Positions 47,805-57,875 of a stretch of DNA of 64,000 nt are shown one piece after another (positions within the stretch are counted from its first letter, which is position 1; every line of letters starts with the position of its first letter). Source of the stretch: Amaurobius ferox (taxonomy: Eukaryota; Arthropoda; Arachnida; Araneae; Amaurobiidae); the NCBI GenBank assembly GCA_951213105.1, contig OX578153.1:58078520-58142519 (forward strand), written 5' to 3'. Made by a program: the position numbers and the translations under genes. The notes beneath the pieces were generated by a model. That model had not been told where the DNA came from, made no database searches, and saw only the letters and a list, made by a program, of their open reading frames with translations.

Positions 47805-48312
47805 TGGCCAGCTATCAATCCTTAACAGTATTCTGGACCTTTCTCTTTTGTGACCAGCTATCAATCCTTGACAGTATTCTGATCCTTTCTCTTTTGTGAC
47901 CAGCTATCAATCCTTAACGGTGTTCTGGTCTTTTCTCCTTTGTGACCAGCTATCAATCCTTGACAGTATTCTGGTCCTTTCTCTTTTGTGACCAGCTACC
48001 AATCCTTAACAGTATTCTGATCCTTTCCCTTTCGTGACCAGCTACCAATCCTTAACAGTATTCTGATCCTTTCCCTTTCGTGACCAGCTATCAATCCTTG
48101 ACAGTATTCTGGTCCTTTCTCTGTTGTGACCAGCTATCAATCCTTGACAGTATTCTGGTCCTTTCTCTGTTGTGACCAGCTATCAATCCTTGACAGTATT
48201 CTAGTCCTTTCTCTTTTGTGACCAGCTATCAATCCTTGACAGTATTCTGGTCCTTTCTCTTTTGTGACCAGCTATCAATCCTTGACAGTATTCTGATCAT
48301 TTCGCTTTTGCT
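47805..48312. repeat. 46-bp tandem repeat, eleven copies
   Basis: GACCAGCTATCAATCCTTGA followed by CAGTATTCTGGTCC and TTTCTCTTTTGT is repeated about eleven times with few substitutions. Confidence 0.95.
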
Positions 48313-48424
48313 GCTCTGAACTATTATAAACATCCCAAATATTCCATGCTGCCGTTTCCGGTATTGCACTCGTAATTTCACGATCTTGAAAACCCATCTC
48401 TCAATGACATTTTACTTTCTGATA

Positions 48425-49140
48425 CTGCGTATAGAAAAAGTAATGTTTTCACGAAAATTTTCGAATTCGAGATTTTGATGTCAATATATATTTTAAGACC
48501 TCCTGAATACGTTTTTGCCTATTTTTGGACTGATATCCGTCTGTCTGTCTATAGTCAATTTCTTGTGTACACGATAGCAGCTATACATATTAATGGATTT
48601 TCACGAAACTATATATTCGGCTTTGTTATAAAAAAATCTAGAAACAGAAAGAATTTTTTTAATTCGAGCAAAAACGAAATTTATTCGAAATTTTATATTT
48701 TTTTAACATAGCATCATAGAACAAATATTTACATAATCATGCATCAAAGGGTTTATTTATTGGATTAATGATCACGGGACTTAATAGTTTCAATCATTGT
48801 TGAGAAAAATAGCCGCGATATAATTTTTTTTGTAGGTGACGTCATAAGCACCTCTTTGAAGAGAAAGTTACCCCCCTAGGGAGTATATTGCCAAATATGG
48901 TATCAATTGAAATATTTCAAGCCGTTTAAAGTGAACGGTAACACGCTATATTTGTAAACATTTAGATTCAGGATACCGATTTTTCAAATTTTTTCTTGTA
49001 AATTTTGAAAAAAAAATCATTTCTGGTATGAGAAGCTCGAGTTGAGCTACACTAGATGATTAAACTATGAATTTGACCTTTCAGTATTTTGTTTTACAGT
49101 TCAAATATCCACTTCTATGAATTAAAAGCTAGCTGTATGG
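48425..49140 (+). repeat. Dispersed family Q copy, long
   Basis: Landmarks are TATAGAAAAAGTAATGTTTT, CCGTCTGTCTGTCTATAG, GTTACCCCCCTAGGGAGTAT, AACGGTAACACGCTATA and GGTATGAGAAGCTCGAGTTG. The second half recurs at 53385 and the first part at 33820. No coding frame. Confidence 0.65.
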
Positions 49141-49144
49141 AAAG

Positions 49145-49755
49145 ACTAATGACTAACTTAATTAGCCACCAAAATGACAAAATTTAAGTTTACTGTAAGT
49201 TTTCTTGCTACTAGATCACTTTACGGCAACTGCAGAGCCCAAAATAAGATCCCATAAATTATTTTTTCTGTAAATGCCATTCTCTCTGAGAATAGGTCAC
49301 AGCTTGGTTAAAATGACATTTTGTACAACGTAATTGATTTAATTTGCTGCTATTATTCGGTAGGGTATGCCAAAGTTATTCACTAAAATGGAATTTTTCC
49401 TTTTCGTAAAGATTTTTTATCAGTCAGAAAAATATTTTGTGGGAACTGTTCCAAAATTTAAACCTAGTGGGATTCTAAAAGCTTTTTTCTGAAATATTAA
49501 AATAAATTCTGAGCTTTTTATATTTAAATCTAATGATTTCTTCCTTCACCAAAATATAAAATAGCGACATGTCTCTCGGAAGACATATTTTTTTTATTTT
49601 CTTATTAGAAAAAATATATTTCGACCTCAAGTTTTCAAAATATTTCTATTTCATTCCGAAAGTAAATTTTCCAATTGTTTTGTAATTTTGTTATTTTTCA
49701 AGTTCATAACACCTTATATTAATGATTCTATCAAATCTAGTAGTAATAAGGCTAT
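49145..49755. other. Unannotated intron sequence
   Basis: AT-rich; no feature supported. Confidence 0.4.
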
Positions 49756-49759
49756 CAAA

Positions 49760-50095
49760 TTTGGTAGTACTAGAAGGCTTCGCTCCCTGCTTGCAAACCT
49801 CCATAACTCGTTTCGCGAGTTGGGGGCTATTTGTTAACGTTTTGCAAGCTTTTTCAGACCCCCTGCTACGCAGAAGCAGTTAGGGTTTCACCCTTCTTCG
49901 CTGGCATTCACCGACTCCGAACTTGCTTCGAGAGCTCTTTCAACCCGACCGGCGCACACGATAGCCCTCGTACTATTTACTCGCTAATGCTCGACAACCC
50001 CCAAAATTCGGGGGCTCCGCTCACTATCGTCAATAACCGCTGGAGCTGGCATCATTAGCTCCTTCGAACCACCTGTTACACAGGCGTAATATCCT
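49760..50095. repeat. GC-richer dispersed repeat, family R
   Basis: It shares CTTCG(A/C)GAGCTCTTTCAA, TCGC...GAGTTGG and CACACGA...GCC with 19085-19330. It ends in ACAGGCGTAATATCC, the motif that flanks the SINEs that follow. Confidence 0.55.
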
Positions 50096-50143
50096 TACGT
50101 CTTTCTGGTAGGTCGGACGGTCTGGATCTCAACAACAGCAACA
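50095..50143 (+). mobile_element. SINE-A 3'-terminal fragment
   Basis: Only the last part of a SINE-A is present: TTTCTGGTAGGTCGGACGGT followed by CTCAACAACAGCAAC. It is bracketed by copies of the ACAGGCGT target motif (50080 and 50144), so it is a strongly 5'-truncated insertion rather than a remnant of decay. Confidence 0.8.
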
Positions 50144-50161
50144 ACAGGCGTGATAAGCCGA

Positions 50162-50280
50162 GCCAACGACCCTACCGTGCTGAAAACAACGGTTCTCGTT
50201 AGATCACCGAAGTCAAGCAGCATCGGGCGCGGTTAGTACTTGGGTGGGTGACCACCTGGGAACACCGCTTGCTGTTGGCA
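50162..50280 (+). rRNA. Full-length 5S rRNA-like sequence forming the head of a SINE
   Basis: The 119-base segment follows eukaryotic 5S rRNA from end to end: GCCAACGACCCTACC start, GATCACCGAAGTCAAGCAGC in the A-box region, GTTAGTACTTGGGTGGGTGA across the intermediate element and C box, and GCTGTTGGC at the end. It runs straight into a SINE body, so it is the promoter-bearing head of a retroposon and not a ribosomal gene; no oligo-T terminator follows it. Confidence 0.88.
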
Positions 50281-50549
50281 CATTTCGGGCGCGGTAGCCC
50301 GGTGGTTTGCGCGCTGGATTTGCACGCTGCCACAACTGCCGCCGTGTTCATGCGGAGAACGATCACGTTAAACATGCGGGTCCGTAAGTCCTTCCGAGAG
50401 GTTGGTGGTAGGGGAAGGAGGGTACAGTCCCTGTGGATGCCTCCCGCACTAGGTTCCGGTCTAAATTGGGTGGCACTTCCCGGCCGTCCAAACGGTTACC
50501 TTACACCTTTCTGGTAGGTCCGACGGTCTGGGTCTCAACAACAACAACA
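50162..50549 (+). mobile_element. 5S-headed chimeric SINE-A, full length
   Basis: The 5S head is followed by ACATTTCGGGCGCGGTAGCC, the SINE-A tRNA-like start. The part that should hold the tRNA B box is missing: the sequence goes from TTTGCAC directly to GCTGCCACAACTGCC. The rest is the normal SINE-A body and an (AAC)n tail. The flanks ACAGGCGTGATAAGCCG (50144) and ACAGGCGTAATATGCCG (50550) form a target duplication with three differences. The RNA polymerase III promoter is probably supplied by the 5S part. Confidence 0.9.
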
Positions 50550-50589
50550 ACAGGCGTAATATGCCGTTCCGTCCAAATAGTTGCTCAAG

Positions 50590-50636
50590 TCATCGGACGA
50601 GTCGGACGGTCTGAGTTTTCAACAGGCGTAATACGG
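50590..50636 (+). mobile_element. SINE-A-like 3' fragment
   Basis: GACGAGTCGGACGGTCTGAG and TTTTCAAC resemble the SINE-A end, followed by a fourth ACAGGCGTAATACGG (50622-50636). Confidence 0.5.
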
Positions 50637-50669
50637 TCGTCAGAGCTCCGCACCTTCTTCACTGACGCC

Positions 50670-50930
50670 TTTCAGCCGTAGGATCTTGCTTCTCAAGTTC
50701 TATCTGTTCAGCCGCAGGATCTCGCTTCTCGAGCTCTATCTGTTCAGTCGCAGGATCTCGCTTCTCGAGCTCTATCTGTTCCGCCGCAGGATCTCGCTTC
50801 TCGAGCTCTATCTGTTCAGTCGCAGGATCTCGCTTCTCGAGCTCTATCTGTTCAGCCGCAGGATCTCGCTTCTCGAGCTCTATCTGTTCAGTCGCAGGAT
50901 CTTGCTTCTCGAGCTCTGTCCTGTCAGTTA
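50670..50930. repeat. 36-bp GC-rich tandem repeat, about seven copies
   Basis: CTCGAGCTCTATCTGTTCAG followed by YCGCAGGATCTCGCTT is repeated with few changes. Since 36 is a multiple of three, an open frame with a 12-residue repeat (SLLELYLFSRRI) appears. Nothing supports translation. Confidence 0.93.
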
Positions 50931-51002
50931 GCCAACGATAACGAAAGTCTCAGCAAGAGCTATAGTATTAGAGCTTTAAATAATAAATTATCTACGAAAT
51001 TT

Positions 51003-51149
51003 AACCACTGTTGAAGACGGTGTTGCTATTTCAAAGGAAATAATATTTAAATGGTTCTTTTTAAATGACAATAGCGTTTTCAACAAGGAAAGTTAAATCA
51101 TTTAAATATTACTCCTTTTGAAATGGCAACAAAGTTTTCAACATTGGTT
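51003..51149. repeat. Long imperfect hairpin, 54-bp arms
   Basis: Arms 51003-51056 and 51096-51149 match in inverted orientation at 45 of 54 positions around a 39-base spacer. Arms include TTCAAAGGAAATAATATTTA and AAATATTACTCCTTTTGAAA. The spacer has a third, direct partial copy (GACAATAGCGTTTTCAACA). Confidence 0.8.
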
Positions 51150-51159
51150 AGGTTTTGAA

Positions 51160-53380
51160 GGTAATAAAATAAGATTTTCACTTCAACATTGTATAAAAAA
51201 TAGAAATTTTGATGCGCTTGTAACCAAAATAGAAGACAACACATAGTACAGTATTCTAAACAGTGCAGTATGTAAAATTGTAAATTATTTGATGACATAG
51301 GTCCGGCGTTAGCCTTAACTGAAAGTTTTGGAAGGTTTTTGTTGGCGGCTGTAGCTAGCTATTTTTTTAATATAGAGAGATTTTGAACACTGTCACGAAA
51401 CGTTTAATATGCTCAATAAAAAGCAAGTAATTGCTTTACTTTATCTACAACTTATTTGATGACATTAAAACGTTGTTAGAAATAATTCATTGTTTATGAA
51501 GCATTGTTTAGCGTAGATTTTTTAGAGAGTGAAAATCATTAAATATTATTGGACATTATCATATTACTATTTTACTAAAATAAAAATAATTTTGTTGAAC
51601 AGAAATACTGCAATAAAAGTAATTATTTCAAAACTAAATAAGGCACATTTTAACAGTAGGACATAATGTATAAAGCATGAAAAACATTATGCTATTGTGC
51701 AACTTAACTGATTATTTCCATATATTAACGACTTTATCCTTTGCATAACAAAAGTAATCGTTGGTATGCTTCATGCTTTTCAAAAGTAACTTTAATTCTT
51801 ATTAAACCATCTTTAAGCACAATCAAATCGATACAATCATTGTGAAGCCAATTAAAATATTCTATAGTACTTGATTTGAATATAATTAAAGAAGCCCAGC
51901 TGAATGAAATGAAGATTTTAAATCGAGGAAACTTATAGTATGAAATAAATTATCGTCATTATGAAAATGAAAGATGCAGAAATAATAAAATATAAAATCA
52001 TAGCAATAATAGTCAGCAATATTTTATTTATTATTTTTTTAATTTATTCTGGAGCCTTAAATAAAAATTAAAATTCATATCAATTCATCATCAAATTTTA
52101 TTTTTCCTAAATAAAATAAAAATTTGATGTGAACCTTAGAAAACAAGTCACCACAAACTAGCATGTGGCTGATCATGTATTAGTCAGCTTTTTAAAAGAG
52201 TTTGATTAGAATTTATAGATGCCCAAAATATGTAAATTCTCAGAAAATCGATAGTCCAATTGATAACTTTACCACACTTTTTCTTTACATATTCCATGTA
52301 TGCTGAAGAAAAAATCTTAAAGTATAAGTTTTATGATGTGTCTCTTACAATAATATAATGCATTCAAATTCTGGTCTTCATGATTTTCTCTTTAAAAACT
52401 GTAGCACATTAAAAAAAGAATGCTTTTCACCATTTAACCTTATTCTAATTTAGCTGGCAAGTATTCAAACATTTTTATTCTATTGTTCTATATCATATTC
52501 TTTCTTATTTAATTCAACTTAACTTAAGCGAACAGAAACCCTGAAAAAGTAGTTTAAATCATAAAAAGTAAATATTTACCTCTTAAGAAATATTCCATCT
52601 AAAATATTTCTTTTTTTTTAATGTATTTTGCTTTTTGGCAACCATTGGAAGATCGTAAAAATGGTTGAAAGGGATGAAAAATATTAAAACATCGTTCAAA
52701 AGAAGAAAGAAAAAGAATTTCGAGAATATAAATAAGGGAATCTGGCGCCCCTCTGCCTTGTTGACTCTGTCAGAAGGGAGTTTGTGCACAAAATTGACTT
52801 TTCTATAAAAGAAGTTTAATTTAAAACTGATTAAATGAAACATCCATTGTACTGTATTGCCGCCATTTTCCAAAATGGCTGAAATTTCTATACATTAAGC
52901 ACAGCATGTGGCAAAGTGGGGGGGAAGTGCACCGATGAATCATGCTATTTTACCGAAATAATTGATTGTAAGCCTTTCACGGAGGAATCTTTTATCATCC
53001 ATTTCCTGTTGCCATTTACATTTAAAAATATTAATCTTGGTTAAGCAGTAACAAATGTTCGAAAGAGTTTTTAAAAGGATCAGTTGAATGCAAGAGAAAA
53101 GAAATCCTGGTTTCGAAAATATTTTAAGTACCTTTATCGAGAATGTGATGTATGATATATAATTTTCTAAAGCAAATGTTATTTAATTGTAGCTTTCGCA
53201 ATGCTATTGTCATATGTTCAGTTTCGAAATTTAAATTCAAGCTTTCATGTTTATATTATTTTCAGATAACTGAGTTTAGGAAGATATTTTAGGAAGATAA
53301 AAATGTTGGTTTATTGCTCATTTTTCACATTGCTGTGAAAAATTGCTGCTATGCAAATTTTGTGTTTGTAACGTTATTGG
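51160..53380. other. Unannotated AT-rich intron sequence
   Basis: No exon, element end or tandem array was recognised in this 2.2-kb stretch. It is the longest repeat-poor part of the large intron. Confidence 0.45.
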
Positions 53381-53384
53381 ACCC

Positions 53385-53650
53385 TCTTGGGGGGGGGCAT
53401 GTTACCCCCCGGGGGCACATTGTCAAGTATGGTTTTAATCAAAAAATTTTGGAGTCCTTTAGAGTGAAGGGTAACAAGCTATAATCACTTGGATCAACGA
53501 TACCGATTTTTTGAAATTTTACTTAGAACTTTTTTTTTCGATGTTTTAAGAAAAAAAAATGAACCACAAGCTATTTAAAAATGGATTATGGTATGAGATG
53601 TCGAGTTGAGTTGCACTCCATATAATTTAAATTTCGTACTTTAAAGAGTT
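53385..53650 (+). repeat. Family Q, partial copy
   Basis: GTTACCCCCCGGGGGCACAT, AGTGAAGGGTAACAAGCTAT, CGATACCGATTTTTTGAA and GGTATGAGATGTCGAGTTGA parallel the copy at 48425. It has G- and C-runs at its start. Confidence 0.6.
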
Positions 53651-54064
53651 TATGGTTTTGAGTACTGTGCAGACAATTAGCAAAATCAATCAGACCTTTA
53701 GGTAAATAACGAACTAAAAGTGAAAGAAATGGGATGAATTAAGGTAAAAAATAAAGCAAATTAAATTGGAAAAGTTAAATTGAAAAGCAAGTTAATTGAA
53801 AATCAAACTTAAAAGAAAGTGATTCGCATTCCTGCTTATGTTATAGATTGTAATAGACTTCTATTTTAGAAATTTTATTTTTGAAAGTTTTAAAACTATT
53901 TTAATATTTACGTTTAATACATTCGTGGTTTAAAATATTCATTTCGGCACAATTATTATGCAAATAAAATAAATAGGCTAGCTGCAAACTGGGTTAAAAT
54001 TCATTGAAAATTTCGTATGCATTTCTATTACATTTCAGTAACGCAGTATTGTTTTCTATTTCAG

Positions 54065-54118
54065 TTGGTAAAGAAAAGGAACCGGCTCTTTCATACGGTA
54101 CAGAAGCACAGGAAGAAG
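54065..54118 (+). CDS. unc-5: UNC5-like gene microexon (juxtamembrane linker)
   Basis: A 54-nt stretch between a strong acceptor (TTTTCTATTTCAG) and a donor (G|gtaagt). Joined to the TSP1 exon it is in frame and open: VGKEKEPALSYGTEAQEE. Like the TSP1 exon it is phase 1-1 and a multiple of three, so it can be skipped without changing frame. The peptide is acidic and charged with no cysteine, which suits the linker between the second TSP1 repeat and the membrane. That position is known only by order, since the transmembrane exon is not in the window. With 54 bases, similarity alone cannot prove the exon. The evidence is both splice sites, phase agreement and open frame. Confidence 0.65.
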
Positions 54119-54129
54119 GTAAGTTTGGA

Positions 54130-55970
54130 TTTTTATTTTCTGTACTGATTAAAATTACGTGTAGTTAAAACTTAATATGTCGTCATATAAGCTTAGTTGT
54201 ACTATTATACTGAACATTCACAAAGTTACATTCGAACAGATTTAAAACAGTTTTTAAATACATGCCAATTTATGTTTAAGGAGATTCAGATATGTATTTC
54301 AATAGGACTAAATGCAACAAGTATTTAACAGTCTCGCTGATACACTATCAACCGATTAATTACATTGAAAAAACTCTTGATGTAAAGAAAATATAGTGAA
54401 CAACTGTTTATAAGTATGAGAAACATGCCCTACAAATATATTAAAATATTTTCTAGCAAAGACCACTTTTGAATTCCTTTTCATTTATATTTATCGTAAC
54501 TCTATTTGTAACTTCGATTCTGTTCAGACCCTTAATTTTGCCTGGCGTCTCATTCTCGACTCAATGCTTGTTAAACCCTTATATGATTTTATGGAAATAT
54601 AATGCCTTGCTTCTAATAGAGCGTTTATTGGTTGGCCTGTGTATCTATTTATGTACTTGTTTTGTAAATTTGGATTATTATGGCTGTTTGAATTATTTAT
54701 ATACTTATTTGTAATTTACGATAATTTTAATTTTGATTTATCCAACTTTCCATATGCAAATTTTGTATTCGCGATTTCGGCCTGTATATAAAGAATCATA
54801 TCTGTCATTCCATTAACATCACATTATCACTGATGATGGACGTTGAAAGCCCAATGGCACTCTAATATATAAAATTTCGGTGTACGTCATTAATGGTGAT
54901 TTTAACTAAAGGCAGTTTACAATGTATTTGTGATGTTTGCTAGAAAATATTTTAAAGTGAGCAACTCTTTTACTTATTATATATTGATTTGAAGTGTCAC
55001 TCCATACGAATATTTTGAATGGGATCAGATGAATGTGTGTCATGTGTGACGATGGTACATATTACCTAGGGAAAGATTTCGCTAATTATACAATTTAGAT
55101 AGAGTGATAAAATAACAATTTATTTTAATTGAGTCAGACCATGAACGACAAAGTCACTTCACCGAACGAGCGGGCGGTCGGCTCAAGCGTATGGGATAGA
55201 TATTGATGCAAAGATATCGTAGATTTAAAATTTAAATATTTTGCATTTTTTTTAATAGTATTGTTTTATAAACCCTTATCTGAAAAATGGAACACAGCAT
55301 AATGTATATAGCTTAAAGGGTATATATTAACAGAAAATGATGTTATACAACCTGGAATGAATTCGACAAATCCTTTTCCTCGTACCACATTAACAATCCA
55401 ACTAAACGATGGCGAGCTTATATGCCATACCCTCTGTGGAAAGTTCTGGAAAAAGCATGTAACTCACAGAGTTCTTAGCCAATTTGCTAAATTTGAGAAC
55501 TCGCCAAAAGTCGCCATGTAGGAGCTATTTCGTCAAAATCATCACCGAATTTGTCTCTAAGATCAAACCATCCAGACCTTCAAATTATAACTATAATAAA
55601 TGTAACGTATCCATAAAAATATGATGTCACTTCCGTTACATACTTGCGTTTCATCTAAGTTTCAGATTTATTCCCAAAATTTTTCATATCAAAGCTATTG
55701 GCTTTTTACGTTATAAACTGTTTAATGGATTTAACTCCTCTATTTATGAAAATTTATCGAATTATGTACTTTAGGTTACATTTTCGTGGTATTTGTTAAT
55801 TGGGCAAAATTGGACATATTCTAATTACACAGAGTGCTTTTGTATAGCAATCAATTAGAGGCATTGAAAAACCCCTTGGTAAAATTTTGATTTTTTGCTA
55901 TAGAAACATTTTTAATAGATAGCAAACGTGTGGCTTCTTTACTATTGTAAAACATATTCAAAACATGCAT
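54130..55970. other. Unannotated intron sequence
   Basis: No feature supported. An open frame at 54469-54714 encodes a hydrophobic peptide without recognisable family. Confidence 0.4.
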
Positions 55971-56548
55971 GTATTATATTATTTTCTTAGTTTTTATTCT
56001 TTTGCCATGACTCAGCATCGGAATTAATGAGTTAGAAAATTTCCTTTAACGAATATAAAACGCTATTAAACATTACCTCAGCTAATTATGTTTAAATTCA
56101 GGCGTTTACGCAATCTCATATTATTATTTCTAATAGTCGTTAAAATTAAGACTCACCTATATTATTTTTCTAGTTTTCATTCTTTTACCATGACTCAGCA
56201 TTGGAATTGATGAGTTAGAAATTTTCCTTTAGTGAATATAAAATTCTATTAAATATTACCTCAGTTAATTATGTTTAAATTTCGGCGTTTACGCAATCTC
56301 ATGTTAGTATTTTTCATCGTCATAAAAATTAAGACTCATCTATTTTATTTTCTTAGTTTTTATTCTTTTGCCATGACTCAGCATCGGAATTGATGAGTTA
56401 GAATATTTCTTGTAGTGAATATAAAATATTAGTAAATATTAGCTCCGCTAATAATGTTTAAATTGTAACGCTTACGTAACCTCATGATTTTACTGCTAAT
56501 AGTCATTAAAATAAACACTTACCTATTTCACCAGCATTCTGCTGCCAG

Positions 56549-56881
56549 GCAGCATCGGCCGCGATTAGTACTTGGGTGGGTGACCACCTGGGAAGACCGC
56601 GTGCTGTTGGCACATTTCGGGCGCGGTAGCCCGGTGGTTTGCGCGCAGGATTTGCACGCTGCCACAACTGCCGCCGTGTTCATGCGGAGTACGATCACGT
56701 TAAACATGTGGGTCCGTAAGTCCTTCCGAGAGGTTGGTGGTAGGAAAAGGAGGGTACGGTTCCTGTGGATGCCTAATCCACTGGTTTCCGGTCTAAATTG
56801 GATGGCATTTCCCGGCCGTCCAAACAGTTACCTTACACCTTTCTGGTAGGTCGGACGGTCTAGGTCTCAACAACAACAACA
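56549..56881 (+). mobile_element. 5S-headed chimeric SINE-A, 5'-truncated
   Basis: It starts inside the 5S part (GCAGCATCGGCCGCGATTAG) and keeps the intermediate element, C box and the GCTGTTGGC end. It then continues into the tRNA-like segment with the same B-box deletion (TTTGCACGCTGCCACAAC) and the full SINE-A body and (AAC)n tail. Its 5' junction is the same as in the copy at 57250. Confidence 0.9.
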
Positions 56882-56889
56882 GTACATCA

Positions 56890-57190
56890 CATGGTATAGA
56901 AAGCGTGCTCGGGATTTGAAGGATAACCTCATGCGTCAGTTTGGGATCTCAAATTTAAGTCTGAAGCATCTGCTACGCCATCCAGGACCATCCTTATTTG
57001 TTAGAAATCCTAATTTGCTAGGGATTTAATGACATAAAATTATGCATATGGACCTTGTAGCTTCGCACAAACTTATAGAAGGTGCAATATTTTTTTTCAA
57101 ATCTACTTATCCATGTTTGTTTATTATACTTCATAATTTTATTAACTTGTTATTGATTTCCTTATCATTAAAAGTTCTCATTTTGTATTC
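56890..57190. other. Unannotated sequence between SINE-bearing units
   Basis: No feature recognised. Confidence 0.4.
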
Positions 57191-57249
57191 AAAACGCTAA
57201 TAGTCATTAAAATAAACACTTACCTATTTCACTAGAATTCTGCTGTCAG

Positions 57250-57580
57250 GCAGCATCGGGCGAGATTAGTACTTGGGTGGGTGACCACCTGGGAACACTG
57301 CGTGCTGTTGGCACATTTCGGGCGCGGTAGCCCGGTGGTTTGCGCGCTGGATTTGCACGCTGCCACAACTGCCGCCGTGTTCATGTGGAGTACGATCACG
57401 TTAAACATGTGGGTCCGTAAGTTCTTCCGAGAGTTTGGTGGTAGGGGAAGGAGGGTACGGTCCTTGTGGATGCCTCCCCCACTGGGTTCCGGTCTAAATT
57501 GGGTGGCACTTCCCGGCCGTCCAAACAGTTACCTTACATCTTTCTGGTAGGTCGGACGGCCTGGGTCCCAACAACAACAA
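57250..57580 (+). mobile_element. 5S-headed chimeric SINE-A, 5'-truncated, second copy
   Basis: It shares with 56549 the upstream flank (CTAATAGTCATTAAAATAAA, about 57193), the 5' truncation point and the B-box deletion. This points to one insertion later duplicated with its flank. The left flank CTAGAATTCTGC and the following CTAGCATTCTGC look like its target duplication. Confidence 0.9.
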
Positions 57581-57594
57581 CTAGCATTCTGCAG

Positions 57595-57875
57595 GGCGCG
57601 GTAGTCCAGTGGTTAGCGAGCTGTAATTGCACTCGGTAGGCCCGGGTTCGATTCCCGCTCTGCCAAAACTGCCACCGTGTTCACGCGGAGTACGATCACG
57701 TTAAACATGTGGGTCCGTAAATCCTTCCAAAAGGTTGGTGGTAGGGGAAGGAGGGTACGTTCCTTGTGGATGCCTCCCCCACTGGGCTCCGGTCTAAATT
57801 GGGTGGCACTTCCCGGCCTGTCCAAACAGGTACCTTACACCTTTCTGGTAGGTCGGACGGTCTGGGTCTCAACAT
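57595..57875 (+). mobile_element. SINE-A with intact tRNA promoter
   Basis: The flanks CTAGCATTCTGCAG at 57581-57594 and 57876-57889 are an exact 14-bp target duplication. The head GGCGCGGTAGTCCAGTGGTT holds a good A box (57602-57612), and GGTTCGATTCC a perfect B box (57645-57655). The body and CTGGGTCTCAAC end follow. No 5S sequence is present. This is the best reference for the tRNA-type subfamily in the window. Confidence 0.94.

Larger units (their letters stand above)
31296..54064 (+). other. 22.8-kb intron of the UNC5-like gene
   Basis: It begins with the donor gtaagc at 31296 and ends with the acceptor ttctatttcag at 54064, both phase 1. No other exon was recognised inside. It is filled with SINEs, tandem arrays and dispersed repeats listed separately. 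Confidence 0.7.

Noticed and set aside
47805..48312. CRISPR-like array
   Set aside because: The 46-bp units are contiguous tandem copies with no unique spacers, and the window is eukaryotic.
50162..50280. A functional 5S rRNA gene
   Set aside because: The sequence continues without a terminator into a SINE body, and the whole unit has target duplications.
57595..57665. A functional tRNA gene
   Set aside because: A and B boxes are good but the acceptor stem does not close and a SINE body follows.
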